A DNA stretch of 64,000 nt from Candidatus Hydrogenedens sp. (GCA_016125095.1 WGMK01000011.1:45635-109634); one strand, 5' to 3'. Shown: positions 6,971-16,900, counted from the first letter of the stretch. Translations and numbers: made by a program. Notes: a model not told the origin generated them from the letters alone.

Positions 6971-9961
6971 TTAGCGCGTTTCCCGCGGGCAATACCCGTC
7001 TTCCGAGGTGCCGCACTTTTCGATTTCGCCGAGGTTGTACAGCTGCACGCCGCGGAGCAGTTCGCTTAGCGTGATGATCCAGCGGGGCTCCATGAAGTCC
7101 AGCGAGTGGAACCCGCAGCCCTGCCGGTCGCCATCGCCCAGGCCGAAGCCGTCTTCGCCCGCCGTGCAGTGAAAGCCCTCGCGGAAATTGTACAGCTGGA
7201 TGCAGCGCAGCAGTTCGGCCAAGTCGATGCGGCCGTCGTGGTTGGTGTCGGCCGAGTGGCCCGGCGTTTCGCCCTCGCCCTCGGCGGTCTCTTCGCCTTC
7301 GGCCGGTTCGCCGCCCCCTTCGCCTTCGGTGCTCTCCGCCTCGGCTGTGCCTTCCGGCGCGCCTTCGCCTTCGCTGACTTCGCCGCCCGCGCTGCCTTCC
7401 GGCTCGCCTTCGTTCACCTCGCCTTCGTTCGAATTCTCGGCCTCGTGGCCGCCTTCGCCCTCGAGCGTGACTTCGCCGCCTGCACTGCCCTCGCCATCCA
7501 CGGATACTTCCCCGCCCGCGGTACCTTCAGAGCTACCCTCGCCTTCGACGCTGCCTTCTCCGTCGACAGCAATCTCGCCGCCGGAGGCGCCTTCGCCTTC
7601 CACGACGATTTCCGCCTCGACCGCGCCTTCGGTGACGCCTTCGCCCTCTGCAATGCCTTCACCGTCGACGATGCCTTCACCCTCGACCGTGGTCTCCCCT
7701 TCCTCGGTGCACACAATCTCCGGCGCGAACCAGCCGTAGTAGAACTGGTCCACCGCATTGCACAGCATCACCTTGTGGGCGTTTTCGTTTGGATGAATGC
7801 CATCGCCCGCGAACGTGAGCGGCCCGAACACGATCGGATCGAACGCGGCGTCGGGCATGGGGAAGGCCTTGAATCCGCCCGGGTAGGGCGTATAGCCGGG
7901 GGCCGCGCCGGGCAGCGCGCCGCCTGCGGGCGTCTGGAAATGGTGCTGCAGAATGCCCCAGTTCTGCACGTATTCGCAGCCGGGCGTGTTTTGTGCAATC
8001 GACAGCTTGCGCAGGCCAACCTCGATAAACGCGTTGTTCACCTGTTCCTGCGACATGCCGCCGAAGTCGTAGCTCTGCCCGAGCAGGCCGAGCACGGTCT
8101 TCGCGGTCAGCGCATTCAGATAGTCGTAATCGTTGATGAGCACATGCTGCACCTGCGGGAACGACAGGCAGTAATTCACGATCGTCTGGATGTCGTTCTG
8201 AATGGTGTTCCACCAGCCTTCGCGCTGCAAGGCGCCAAGACCGCTGTATACGTTGGTGTTCTTGATGCGGCTCAGGATGTCGTTGCCGCCGATGACCAGG
8301 TGCACCGTGTCGATGGTCGGATTCGCCGCCAACGAATTGAAGATGTAATTCTTGAAGGTATTGTCGTTGGCCCATTGCGCGGCGCGGCTGCCCGATTGCG
8401 CGGTCAGCGAACCCTCGGCGCCCACGTGCGTCAGGCCGTATTCGTCGAATACCTCGTCCATGGCTTTTACCGCCCAGATACCCGCCGTCCAGCTATCGCC
8501 CACGATCAGCACACGCTTGGTCTTGGGCGGCGTCACGCACACCGGACCGCCGCCTTCGCTCGTACCCTCGCCCTCGGCCGCACCTTCCTGCGCGCCCTCG
8601 CCGTCGGGGGTAATGCCTTCCGCCGATCCTTCGCCCTCGGCGACGCCCTCGACCGAACCTTCGCCCTCCGGGTTCGCGCCCGTCACAGCGGCCGGCGTGC
8701 CCGCAGCGAAATTTCCATCGCCCGCCGCCGACACGAGATTGGTCTTGCCCAGCGGATTCCAGACGGCGTCGTAAATCGAATCGTTGTCCGCGAGGTCGAG
8801 GCGCAGCGTGCCGTAGCCCGCGCCATAGGTGACCGTGACGACGTAGTTCGCGCCGTTGCCGCTGACCGATGCGACCTGTGCATCGGCGACGCCCTCGGCG
8901 TACACGGTAAAGTCGCCGGCATCGACGCCGGTGACCGGCTCAGTGAACGTGACGTCGAAATCGACCGTACCGCCCTCCATCGCCTTGGCCCCCGAAGGCG
9001 CGATGGATTGCACCGCCGGTGCCGTCGAATCGCCCAGCCATCCGGCGTACACCTGAAGCACGGCGTTCTCCATCAGGTGGGTATAGCCGCTGGGATTCAG
9101 GTGAATGGGGTCCAGTTCGGCGTCGCCGTCGAGCGCCTGGCGCGGCGAGAACAAGTCGCGGTTACCTGCGGGGAAATTCGAATAGCCCCCGCTCAGGCCC
9201 ACCGGTAATCCGGACGGCGCGGTCGGCGCGATGCTGAGCGACGGGATGCCGTAGAAGGCCTGCATAACGCCGAAGCTGTGGATGTACTGTACGCGATCGC
9301 GGCCTTGCGCCAGGTTCAACTTGCGCTGCTCAAGATCGATGAAGATGTCGTTGATGGTGTTCTGGTTGTTGGCCGCGTCGATAATGGTCGCGCCGCTGAG
9401 GCCGTAGAGCGCATACGCCACCGCCGTCGGGTTCTCGATGCTTTCAACCACGCCAAAGCCGTTGAACTTGATGCCCTCGAAAATGTTGAGGTAGTCGTAG
9501 CCGCAGATGGCCACGCGCATGTCGGGGCGCTGCGCCAGAATGAAGTCGATGATGTTGGCGATGTGCTGCACCGCCGTGCCGTTCATGTCGGCGATGTGCT
9601 CCGGGCTGAAATTACCGCCGAGCCCGAGGTTCACGTCGTTGCCGCCCAGGCTGAGATGCACCGTGTCGATCGTCGGGTTTTCGGTCAGCTTCTGCGCGAT
9701 GGCCGCCTTGCTCTCAGGCGTGTCCCATCCGGCCGCCGTGGGTTGCAAGAGCGCTATCGAGCCATCCTCGACGTATTCCCCCAGCCCCACTTCGGGCCGC
9801 GCCAGCACTTCACGCAACGCCGGCGGATCCTGCAGCGCCCAGGGGTAATACGTCCAGCTGTCGCCCACATAGAGAATGCGCGGCGTCTCCGCAAAGGAGG
9901 GTACAGCAAAGGCGCCGAGAACCAGCAGCCCCAAAAGAAACGCGAACTTCTTCAACAACAT
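6971..9961 (-). CDS. Secreted protein with two SGNH/GDSL hydrolase domains, Ig-like domain, Glu-Gly linkers and C-terminal LLRxIQLYN module
   Basis: A 996-residue exported protein. The start chosen is ATG 9961, where a clear signal peptide begins (MLLKKFAFLLGLLVLGAFA). Domain 1 carries GDS (33-35), GGND (106-109) and DPIH (about 285-288). An Ig-like domain spans about 314-430, then a Glu-Gly linker. Domain 2 carries GDS (488-490), GGND (558-561) and DGIH (720-723). A long EGEG linker (about 755-900) leads to two copies of a roughly 45-residue module with LAELLRCIQLYN and LSELLRGVQLYN, resembling a dockerin or EF-hand pair. SGNH enzymes are esterases or acetylhydrolases; the substrate is unknown, perhaps acylated glycans. 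The whole chain is predicted to be outside the cell. The frame is open upstream to 10120, but that part lacks a signal peptide. Confidence 0.9.
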   Translation of the reverse strand: MLLKKFAFLLGLLVLGAFAVPSFAETPRILYVGDSWTYYPWALQDPPALREVLARPEVGLGEYVEDGSIALLQPTAAGWDTPESKAAIAQKLTENPTIDTVHLSLGGNDVNLGLGGNFSPEHIADMNGTAVQHIANIIDFILAQRPDMRVAICGYDYLNIFEGIKFNGFGVVESIENPTAVAYALYGLSGATIIDAANNQNTINDIFIDLEQRKLNLAQGRDRVQYIHSFGVMQAFYGIPSLSIAPTAPSGLPVGLSGGYSNFPAGNRDLFSPRQALDGDAELDPIHLNPSGYTHLMENAVLQVYAGWLGDSTAPAVQSIAPSGAKAMEGGTVDFDVTFTEPVTGVDAGDFTVYAEGVADAQVASVSGNGANYVVTVTYGAGYGTLRLDLADNDSIYDAVWNPLGKTNLVSAAGDGNFAAGTPAAVTGANPEGEGSVEGVAEGEGSAEGITPDGEGAQEGAAEGEGTSEGGGPVCVTPPKTKRVLIVGDSWTAGIWAVKAMDEVFDEYGLTHVGAEGSLTAQSGSRAAQWANDNTFKNYIFNSLAANPTIDTVHLVIGGNDILSRIKNTNVYSGLGALQREGWWNTIQNDIQTIVNYCLSFPQVQHVLINDYDYLNALTAKTVLGLLGQSYDFGGMSQEQVNNAFIEVGLRKLSIAQNTPGCEYVQNWGILQHHFQTPAGGALPGAAPGYTPYPGGFKAFPMPDAAFDPIVFGPLTFAGDGIHPNENAHKVMLCNAVDQFYYGWFAPEIVCTEEGETTVEGEGIVDGEGIAEGEGVTEGAVEAEIVVEGEGASGGEIAVDGEGSVEGEGSSEGTAGGEVSVDGEGSAGGEVTLEGEGGHEAENSNEGEVNEGEPEGSAGGEVSEGEGAPEGTAEAESTEGEGGGEPAEGEETAEGEGETPGHSADTNHDGRIDLAELLRCIQLYNFREGFHCTAGEDGFGLGDGDRQGCGFHSLDFMEPRWIITLSELLRGVQLYNLGEIEKCGTSEDGYCPRETR

Positions 9962-10088
9962 AGGTGTAGCCCAACCCTTCGCCCCGGTCCCCTGACCCTG
10001 AAAGCACCAGAATAGACAGCGTCGAGAATGTACCACATTTATCAGTTCGGCGCAAATCGGCGAGGAAACGCCATCAGGCGAGTCCAGT

Positions 10089-10129
10089 AAAAAGAAAACG
10101 CCGCAGGGTGACGGGGTCATCCTGCGGCG
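10089..10129 (-). terminator. Rho-independent terminator after tatA
   Basis: A 9-bp perfect stem (10099-10107 with 10121-10129), extended internally by TGAC/GTCA. It is followed on the minus strand by TTTTCTTTTT, and sits about 20 bases past the tatA stop. Confidence 0.85.
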
Positions 10130-10148
10130 CGGAGGTCTTGGCTGAAGT

Positions 10149-10355
10149 TTACTGGTTTTGTTCGCTGGTGTCGGACTTGGGCGCGGCGCCCTTTTCGTCT
10201 TCGCCCTTCACCGCTTTCTTGAATTCCGAGATGCCTTCGCCGAGGGACTTGCCCAGGCCGGCGACGCGGCTGCCGCCGAAAACGACCAGCACGATCACCA
10301 GAATGATGATCAGCTCGGTGGCTCCCGGCATTCCAATAGCGAGCGGCAGAATCAT
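10149..10355 (-). CDS. tatA: Twin-arginine translocase subunit TatA/TatE
   Basis: A 68-residue protein. It has a short N-terminus, one hydrophobic helix (about 12-28, [17 protein letters not shown]), an amphipathic helix with the conserved [16 protein letters not shown] segment, and a charged tail. This is the TatA/E layout; TatA forms the pore for folded proteins exported with twin-arginine signals. ATG 10355 is preceded by AGGAG. TatB and TatC are not adjacent. The gene ends at its own terminator and lies beside a divergent tRNA-Cys gene. Confidence 0.95.
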   Translation of the reverse strand: MILPLAIGMPGATELIIILVIVLVVFGGSRVAGLGKSLGEGISEFKKAVKGEDEKGAAPKSDTSEQNQ

Positions 10356-10556
10356 GGCTTGCGTACTCCTGAGTTGGCGCCCCGCGATACGCAGCGCACC
10401 CGTTTGCAATCCCTGTATTGTAAACCCCGAATGAACGGATTACAAGCGATAACGCGCCATCTGCGGCAATCGTTACACTTGGGGTACCGGTACCGCGCGC
10501 CCGGATCTTTGTTGACTCGTGCGCATGCCGGGCGGTATGCTTACGAGCCTTTCTGA

Positions 10557-10631
10557 GGCGGCGTAGCCAAGTGGTAAGGCAGGGGCCTGCAAAGCCTTTA
10601 TCCGGCGGTTCGATTCCGCCCGCCGCCTCCA
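10557..10631 (+). tRNA. tRNA-Cys (anticodon GCA)
   Basis: The 7-bp acceptor stem GGCGGCG pairs with CGCCGCC. The anticodon loop is CTGCAAA (anticodon GCA), the T arm contains GGTTCGATTCC, and CCA is encoded at 10629-10631. A T6 run follows at once. Confidence 0.95.
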
Positions 10632-10650
10632 GTATTTTTTCTCCGGGTGC

Positions 10651-10802
10651 TTCACCACAGAGGCACCGAGGACACGGAGAAATCATGGGACCTATGCGAC
10701 GCATAGGACCTATGCTGCTTTGTCGCTCTTCCTTCATCAGTCCCATCCGTCGCATTCGTCCTATCCCCCCTCCGTGCTCTCCGTGCCTCAGTGGTGCACC
10801 TT
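10651..10802. repeat. Long imperfect inverted repeat, family A
   Basis: The left arm (starting TTCACCACAGAGGCACC) and the right arm (ending GTGCCTCAGTGGTGCACC) pair over about 26 bases with four mismatches. Between them lie a shorter palindrome of GGGACCTATGCGACGCATAG type and a similar ATCCGTCGCATTCGTCC segment on the other side. The element fills the gap between tRNA-Cys and the anmK stop, about 10 bases from that stop. Confidence 0.8.
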
Positions 10803-10811
10803 CTTCCCCGC

Positions 10812-11978
10812 CTACGGCAGGGTAATGCTGCCGAGCACGACGCGTTTGCTGGCGCCGGTGGCCTGGGGCACGTTCGAGGGGGTGCCGCAGAGGGTCTCGT
10901 TGCCGAGGATGGCGAAGGCGATGGCTTCGCGGGCCTGGGAGGGGATGCCGAACTGGCTGCACGCATAGAGAGGAATATCGCCGAAGCCTTTTTCCAGCCG
11001 CTTCATCAGGCCTTTGTTGTGCGTGCCGCCGCCGCCGACGATGACGTGGCTGACTTCGTGTTCCGGTTTGATGAAGCGCTCGTAGGCCTGCAGAATCGAA
11101 TCGGCCACAGCGGCGGCCACCGTGGCGACCAGGTCTTCCTGCGCGTGCTGCTTGCTGCGCGCGGTAATCGCATCGCGCAGGTATACCTCCTCGCCGAAGT
11201 CTTCGCGGCCGGTGCTCTTGGGGGGCACCTTGTCGAAGTAGGGCTGGTTCAGCAGGTATTCGTAGAACTCGTCGACGACGATGCCCTTGTCGGACATCTC
11301 GCCGTTGGTGTCCATTTGTTCGGCGCCGCGCGACAGGAGCCGCACCGCGCCGTCGATGGCCATGTTGCAGGGGCCGGTATCAAAGGCCATCACGTCGTTG
11401 AGCTTGGGCGTAATCACCGTGAAGTTGGCAATGCCGCCGAGATTGAGCCCGAGGATGTTGCGTTCGCCCTTGCGGTCGCGCCAGATCATCCAATCGCCAT
11501 AGGGCACAAGCGGCGCGCCCTGCCCGCCGGCCGCCATATCGCGACTGCGAAAATCCGAAATAACCGGAAGCCCCGTGCGCTCGGCGATCACCGCGGGTGC
11601 CCCGATTTGCAGGGTGCCGTATTTGTCGTACTGCGGCGGGGGCAGGTGGGCGACGGTTTGTCCATGCGATGCGATCGCATCAACCGTGACGCCTTGTGCC
11701 TCAGCAAGCTTCACCATTTCCTTGGCGGCATCCGCCAACAGCTCGCCCATCTCGAAATTCAAGGAACACACCTCGCGGACGCTCAGGTGCTCATTGATTA
11801 ATCGCGTGCGGAAGAGGGGCGTGTAGGGGAAACTGGCATGCGCAATGAGCTTGATGGCGAGCCCCGGACCGGTCCCCTTGATGCGGACCACGACCCCGTC
11901 GATACCGTCCCCTGAGGTGCCGGTCATCAGGCCGATGAGGAACCGCATGGGTTTTTCGCGCAGAGCATTGAGGTCCAT
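10812..11978 (-). CDS. anmK: Anhydro-N-acetylmuramic acid kinase
   Basis: A 388-residue protein matching AnmK over its full length: the phosphate-binding LIGLMTGTSGDGIDG near the N-terminus, SHGQTV, then NLGGIANFT, DTGPCN and the C-terminal GGGGTHN and PSQAREAIAFAILG. AnmK opens 1,6-anhydroMurNAc and phosphorylates it to MurNAc-6-phosphate in murein recycling. ATG 11978 is chosen because AAGG lies six bases upstream; a GTG at 11996 is also open. It follows the kinase-MurQ fusion gene by 79 bases in the same direction, and MurQ uses its product. Confidence 0.96.
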   Translation of the reverse strand: MDLNALREKPMRFLIGLMTGTSGDGIDGVVVRIKGTGPGLAIKLIAHASFPYTPLFRTRLINEHLSVREVCSLNFEMGELLADAAKEMVKLAEAQGVTVDAIASHGQTVAHLPPPQYDKYGTLQIGAPAVIAERTGLPVISDFRSRDMAAGGQGAPLVPYGDWMIWRDRKGERNILGLNLGGIANFTVITPKLNDVMAFDTGPCNMAIDGAVRLLSRGAEQMDTNGEMSDKGIVVDEFYEYLLNQPYFDKVPPKSTGREDFGEEVYLRDAITARSKQHAQEDLVATVAAAVADSILQAYERFIKPEHEVSHVIVGGGGTHNKGLMKRLEKGFGDIPLYACSQFGIPSQAREAIAFAILGNETLCGTPSNVPQATGASKRVVLGSITLP

Positions 11979-12057
11979 GTACCGCCTTTCACTCACAGCA
12001 GGCCAGCCTAACCAAGGTTATCCTAGAGCACCACGCCGCAATGCGCAAGTCAATAAT

Positions 12058-13884
12058 TTACCGTAGTGCGTCGGCAGGTGCGGAGGCGGCGTCAAAACGT
12101 GCCCGGGCCGCCTCGGCCGACAGCCCGTGGCGCAGCAGGAGAACCGCTACGGGTATGTTGCCTGCGGCGGCATCCAGGGCCTCTTCGGCAGGTTCCGCCG
12201 GGACTTCTGCCAGCTCTGCGACCATGCGAATGGCGCGCTGACGCAGCTTCTCGTTGGTGGGCATCATGCCGACCATACGGCCCTGATAGACAAAGCCCGC
12301 CAGGGAAAACGCCCCGGTGGTAATCGCGTTCAGGGCGATTTTCGTTGCGGTACCGGCCTTGAGCCGCGTGCTGCCCGCGAGGATTTCGGCGCCCGTGCGC
12401 AAGACGATGGCGATATCCGCCCCCCCCTCGGGACCGGGATTGGCGCTCACCAGTGCCGTCGTGGCACCCGCGTCTCGGGCGGCCTCGAGTGCGCCCAGCA
12501 CATAGGGTGTGCTGCCCGATGCTGCAATGCCCACGACAAAATCGGACGGACTCACGCCAAGCTCAGCCGCCTCTCGCGCGCCGGCGACGCAGTCGTCCTC
12601 GGCGCCTTCCTTGCTGCGGGTCAGTGCGGCCTCGCCCCCGGCTATCCGGCCGACAACACGGTCGGGCGATACGCCGAAGGTGGGTGGACACTCCGAGGCA
12701 TCGAGCACACCGAGACGGCCGCTGGTGCCTGCACCGAAGTACATGATCCGGCCGCCTTCGCGCAGCGCCTTGCCGCCTGCCTCGATGGCGTGGGCTAATG
12801 CTTCGGTGCAGCACACCGCGGATTCTGCTGCATGAACGCCCTCTTGCAGCAGTACACGCGCCAAGGCGGCGGCGTCCAGCGAATCCAGCGGCGGCTTCTC
12901 GCTCGCCGATTCGGTGCCCGGCAGTGATGTCTCGGTTGACGCCGTGCCGCGCTCCCATTCGCCTGCCCAAGCAGGCAGGGGGGCGGCCAGGGCAAACCGG
13001 TAGATGGCCCCCGGACCGCGCAACTTGAGGGGAACGAGGTTAAAATCGCCGTGCGTGGAGAGCGCTTCCTCAAAAGCATCGGCGTAGCGGGCGCACTGTT
13101 CAAAGAGGCCGCCCTGACCGAGCACGGGAACGCGGCCCTGGAGTCCGAGCCGGTGCACCGCCGCAAGCACCTGCGCCACGAGCTGATGCGCCTGCTCGAT
13201 GATGCACTGCGCCGCGGCGGCATCGCCGGCATCGGCTGCGCGCACGACTACATGGGTCAGCGCGGCGATATCGCGCTTGGTAGCCTGGCCGGCCCACGGC
13301 ACCATCAGGCGGAAATCCGTCACGCCCGCCGCCTGCATGAGATCATCCACCAACCGGGTATCGGGCGCCATGCCGTCGACGGCATGCGAGGCGGCGCGCA
13401 ACGCGGACACCCCGATGGCGTAGGCGCTGCCCTCGTCGCCGAAGACATGGCCGCGACCGCCCGCCTGCGCGGTACGGCCGTCCGCGTTCATGGCGAGCAC
13501 ATTCGAGCCGGTGCCGCCGATGGCCAGCACCGCGGCACCGCCGCCGGCGTTCGCGTAGAGCATGGGATAGAGATCGTCGGCCACGCGCGCGCCGGCCAGC
13601 CCAAGACGCCCCGCGATGGCTTCGCCCATGCGCACATAGGCGGCGTGATCGACGAGGCCCGCTACGCCTGCGGCCAGCGCCACGGACTCGGGCGGGACAT
13701 CGGGCAATAGCGATTGCGCCAGCGCGGCGAGCGAATCGATACTCGCTTCCCAGCCATAGGCCATAGGGTTACACGGCCCGCCCTCTGCCTCGCGCAGCAG
13801 CTGCCCACGCGCGTCGAAGCAGCCGCCGCGGCTGTGCGTGCCGCCAGCCTCGATGGCTATCCAGTATTCGGGCTGCAATCCCAT
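12058..13884 (-). CDS. murQ: Fusion of a BadF/BadG-type amino-sugar kinase with N-acetylmuramic acid 6-phosphate etherase (MurQ)
   Basis: A 608-residue two-domain protein. Residues 1-310 form an ASKHA kinase of the BadF/BadG/NAGK type (IEAGGTHSRG near the start, AIGGTGSN at 121-128, GGRGHVFGDEGSAY at 142-155). Residues about 325-608 are a full MurQ: GAGTSGRLGVLDASE at 384-398 with catalytic Glu398, KEGAEDD around 426-431, and the SIS serine motif AASGSTP. MurQ cleaves the lactyl ether of MurNAc-6-P to give GlcNAc-6-P. The kinase may phosphorylate GlcNAc or MurNAc, as the family includes both. The two halves are in one frame with a Ser/Thr/Glu linker and no frameshift. anmK follows, so one transcript can recycle anhydroMurNAc to GlcNAc-6-P. 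Confidence 0.93.
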   Translation of the reverse strand: MGLQPEYWIAIEAGGTHSRGGCFDARGQLLREAEGGPCNPMAYGWEASIDSLAALAQSLLPDVPPESVALAAGVAGLVDHAAYVRMGEAIAGRLGLAGARVADDLYPMLYANAGGGAAVLAIGGTGSNVLAMNADGRTAQAGGRGHVFGDEGSAYAIGVSALRAASHAVDGMAPDTRLVDDLMQAAGVTDFRLMVPWAGQATKRDIAALTHVVVRAADAGDAAAAQCIIEQAHQLVAQVLAAVHRLGLQGRVPVLGQGGLFEQCARYADAFEEALSTHGDFNLVPLKLRGPGAIYRFALAAPLPAWAGEWERGTASTETSLPGTESASEKPPLDSLDAAALARVLLQEGVHAAESAVCCTEALAHAIEAGGKALREGGRIMYFGAGTSGRLGVLDASECPPTFGVSPDRVVGRIAGGEAALTRSKEGAEDDCVAGAREAAELGVSPSDFVVGIAASGSTPYVLGALEAARDAGATTALVSANPGPEGGADIAIVLRTGAEILAGSTRLKAGTATKIALNAITTGAFSLAGFVYQGRMVGMMPTNEKLRQRAIRMVAELAEVPAEPAEEALDAAAGNIPVAVLLLRHGLSAEAARARFDAASAPADALR

Positions 13885-13911
13885 GTTTACCGCTCCGGAA
13901 ATTCAGGCCCA

Positions 13912-13950
13912 CGATAAAGAAAAGGAGCAGGGCGGACAACCCTGCTCCTT
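13912..13950 (-). terminator. Rho-independent terminator of the rpoBC operon
   Basis: A perfect 11-bp stem (13922-13932 with 13940-13950) with a 7-base loop, followed on the minus strand by TTTCTTTAT. It lies 26 bases past the rpoC stop and insulates the kinase-MurQ gene. Confidence 0.9.
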
Positions 13951-13975
13951 CAAAGCGTAAACGATACCGGCGAAA

Positions 13976-16900
13976 TTACGCCGTCTCTTCGGCGAACTCC
14001 TCCTCGTCGTCCTCGTTCGCGGTGCGCGCACCGATTTCGAGATCGTCCGAGAAGTCTTCCAGCGCGGCATCCTTGATGACCGGCTGCGTGCGCTGGTAGT
14101 GCGGGCTGCCCGTGCCGGCCGGAATCAGGTGGCCGATGATCACGTTTTCCTTCAGGCCGCGGAGGTAATCCACCTTGCCCGCGATGGAGGCGTCGGTGAG
14201 CACGCGCGTGGTCTGCTGGAACGATGCAGCCGCGACGAAGCTCTCGGTGCTGAGCGCCGCCTTGGTGATGCCCTGGAGGATCGGCTCGGCTTCCGCGGGA
14301 CGGCCGTCGCGCTTGGTGGTCTGCTCGTTCGCGTCGTAGAAGCGGATACGATCGACCTCCTCGTGCGCGAGGAACGGCGTGTCGCCCGGATCGTCCTTCA
14401 CCTTCACCTTCCGCAGCATCTGGCGGATGATCACTTCGATGTGCTTGTCGTTGGTGCGCACGCCCTGCAGACGGTACACCTGCTGCACTTCGTCGAGCAG
14501 GTACTGGCGGAGCTTCTCTTCGCCCTGCACCTGAAGGATGTCGTGCGGGATGATCGGGCCGTCGGTCAGGCGCTGACCCGCGTACACGCGGTCGCCCGTG
14601 GCCACGTTGAGGTGCTTGCCCGGCGGCACGGTGTATTCGCGCGGCTTGCCGACCGGCGGCGTGACCACCACCTTGCGCATGCCCTTCGAGGCGCCCGCCA
14701 ATTCCACCATGCCGTCGATGTGGCTGATGATGGCGGGGTCCTTCGGCTGGCGTGCTTCGAGCAGCTCGGCCACGCGCGGCAGACCGCCCGTGATGTCCTT
14801 CGTCTTGCTGAACTGGCGGGGCGTCTTCGCGAGCAAGTCGCCGGCCATCACCTCGGTGCCGTCGGCCACCATCACGTGCGTCTGCGCTGGGATGGTCGCG
14901 AACGACATGACTTCGCCGTCGGGGCCAAGGATGGTGATCTGCGGGTGCAGGTCCTGCTTGTGCTCGGTGATGATGCGCTCTTCCAAGCCCGTATCCGGAT
15001 TGATGTCCTTGCGCATCGTGACGCCTTCGACCATGCCCTCGAGACGGACGCGGCCGGGCGTTTCCGCCACGATCGAAATGTTGTACGGGTCCCACACGTA
15101 GAGCACGGCGCCCTTGCGGACTTTCTTGCCGTCCTCGATGTGGAGCACGCAGCCCGTCGGCACCTGGTAGCGCTGCGATTCCTTGCCCTGCGCGTCCAAC
15201 AGGCCGATTTCACCGCCGCGGTTCACCGCCACGGTAGCGCCGGTGCGGTTGACCGCGGTACGGACATTACGGAATTCGATGGTGCCGGCCTCGAGCGCCT
15301 TGATCTCGTTGCTCTCGACCTGACGGCTGGCGGCGCCGCCGATGTGGAAGGTACGCATGGTAAGCTGCGTGCCCGGTTCGCCGATGGACTGCGCCGCGAT
15401 GATACCCACCGCTTCGCCCAGTTCGACCAGCTTGCCGGTGGCCATGTTGCGGCCGTAGCACTGCGCGCACACGCCGCGCTTGGACTGGCAGGTCAGCACG
15501 GAGCGGATCATCACGCCCGGCAGGCCCGCCTCGGCGATGACCTTCGCGCGCTCCTCGTCGATTTCCTCGTTGGCATCGACAATCGGGTCCGGGCGGCCCG
15601 AGATCATGATGTCGTCGAGCGCCACGCGGCCGACGATACGTTCGTCCAGCGGCGCGATGATGTCGGAGCCATCGACAAGCGGCTCCATCCACACACCGTT
15701 GAGCGTGCCGCAGTCGTCTTCCTCGATGACCACGTCCTGGGCCACGTCGACCAGGCGGCGGGTGAGGTAACCGGCGTCGGCGGTCTTGAGCGCCGTGTCG
15801 GCCAGACCCTTGCGCGCGCCGTGCGAGCTGATGAAGTATTCCACCACCGTGAGCCCCTCGCGGAAGTTCGAGGTGATGGGCGACTCGATGATGTCGCCGG
15901 AAGGCTTGGCCATGAGGCCGCGCATGGCGGAAAGCTGGCGGATCTGCGACTTACTGCCGCGCGCCTTCGAGCGGAACATCAGGTAGATGCCGCTGAAGCC
16001 CTGCTCGTTCTGCTCCATCTTCTTGAGCATCGCCTCGGACACGGCCTCGGAGGTGCGCGTCCATTCGTCGATGATCTTGTTGTAGCGCTCGCCCTGAGTA
16101 ATCAGGCCGTTCTGATACATGTCGTCGATCTCGTGCACCACCTGTTCGGCGGCGCCGATGAGCTCGGCCTTCTCCTCGGGAATCACCATGTCGATCATCG
16201 CGACGCTCAGGCCGGAGATCGTGGCGTACTTGAAGCCGGTGCGCTTGAGGTTGTCCAGCAGCGCAGTCGTCTTCGCGTGGCCATGGTTGCGGTAGCACTT
16301 CGCGATGACCTCGCCGATGGCGCCCTGGTCGTGCTCGCGGTTCACGTCGTGAATGGTCACGTCGTCGATGAGGCCCTCGCGGAAGAGCACGCGGCCGACG
16401 GTCGTGTCGATGATGCCCTCGGGCGTACGCAGCTTGATGCCCGCATGGATGTCGCAAATGCCGGAGGCATACGCCATCACCACCGAGTCCATGTTCGGGA
16501 ACACGCGGCCCGGCTGCAGGATCTCGCCCTTCGGCCCTATCCACTCGTCCTTGAACTCGCCTTTGGCGCCCTTGCGGTGGCGCGTCATCCAGGCGATGCC
16601 CAGCACGATGTCCTGGCTCGGCGTCACGATCGGCGATCCGTCGGACGGCGAGAAGATGTTCGTCGAGGACATCATGAGAAGGTGCGCCTCGAGCTGCGCG
16701 GCCGGCATGAGCGGCACGTGCACGGCCATCTGGTCGCCGTCGAAGTCCGCGTTGAACGCGCGGCACACCAGCGGATGGACGCGGATGGCCTTGCCTTCCA
16801 CGAGCACGGGCTGGAAGGCCTGAATGCCGAGGCGGTGCAGCGTGGGCGCGCGGTTCAGGAGCACGGGGTGATCCTTAATCACGTCTTCCAGGATGTCCCA

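Noticed and set aside
7106..9208. A 700-codon plus-strand frame opposite the SGNH protein
   Set aside because: It comes from reading the Glu-Gly repeat DNA backwards (Phe/Ala/Leu-rich); the minus-strand protein has clear catalytic motifs.
10632..10640. T-rich tail after tRNA-Cys as a separate terminator
   Set aside because: There is no hairpin other than the tRNA itself, so it is not listed on its own.
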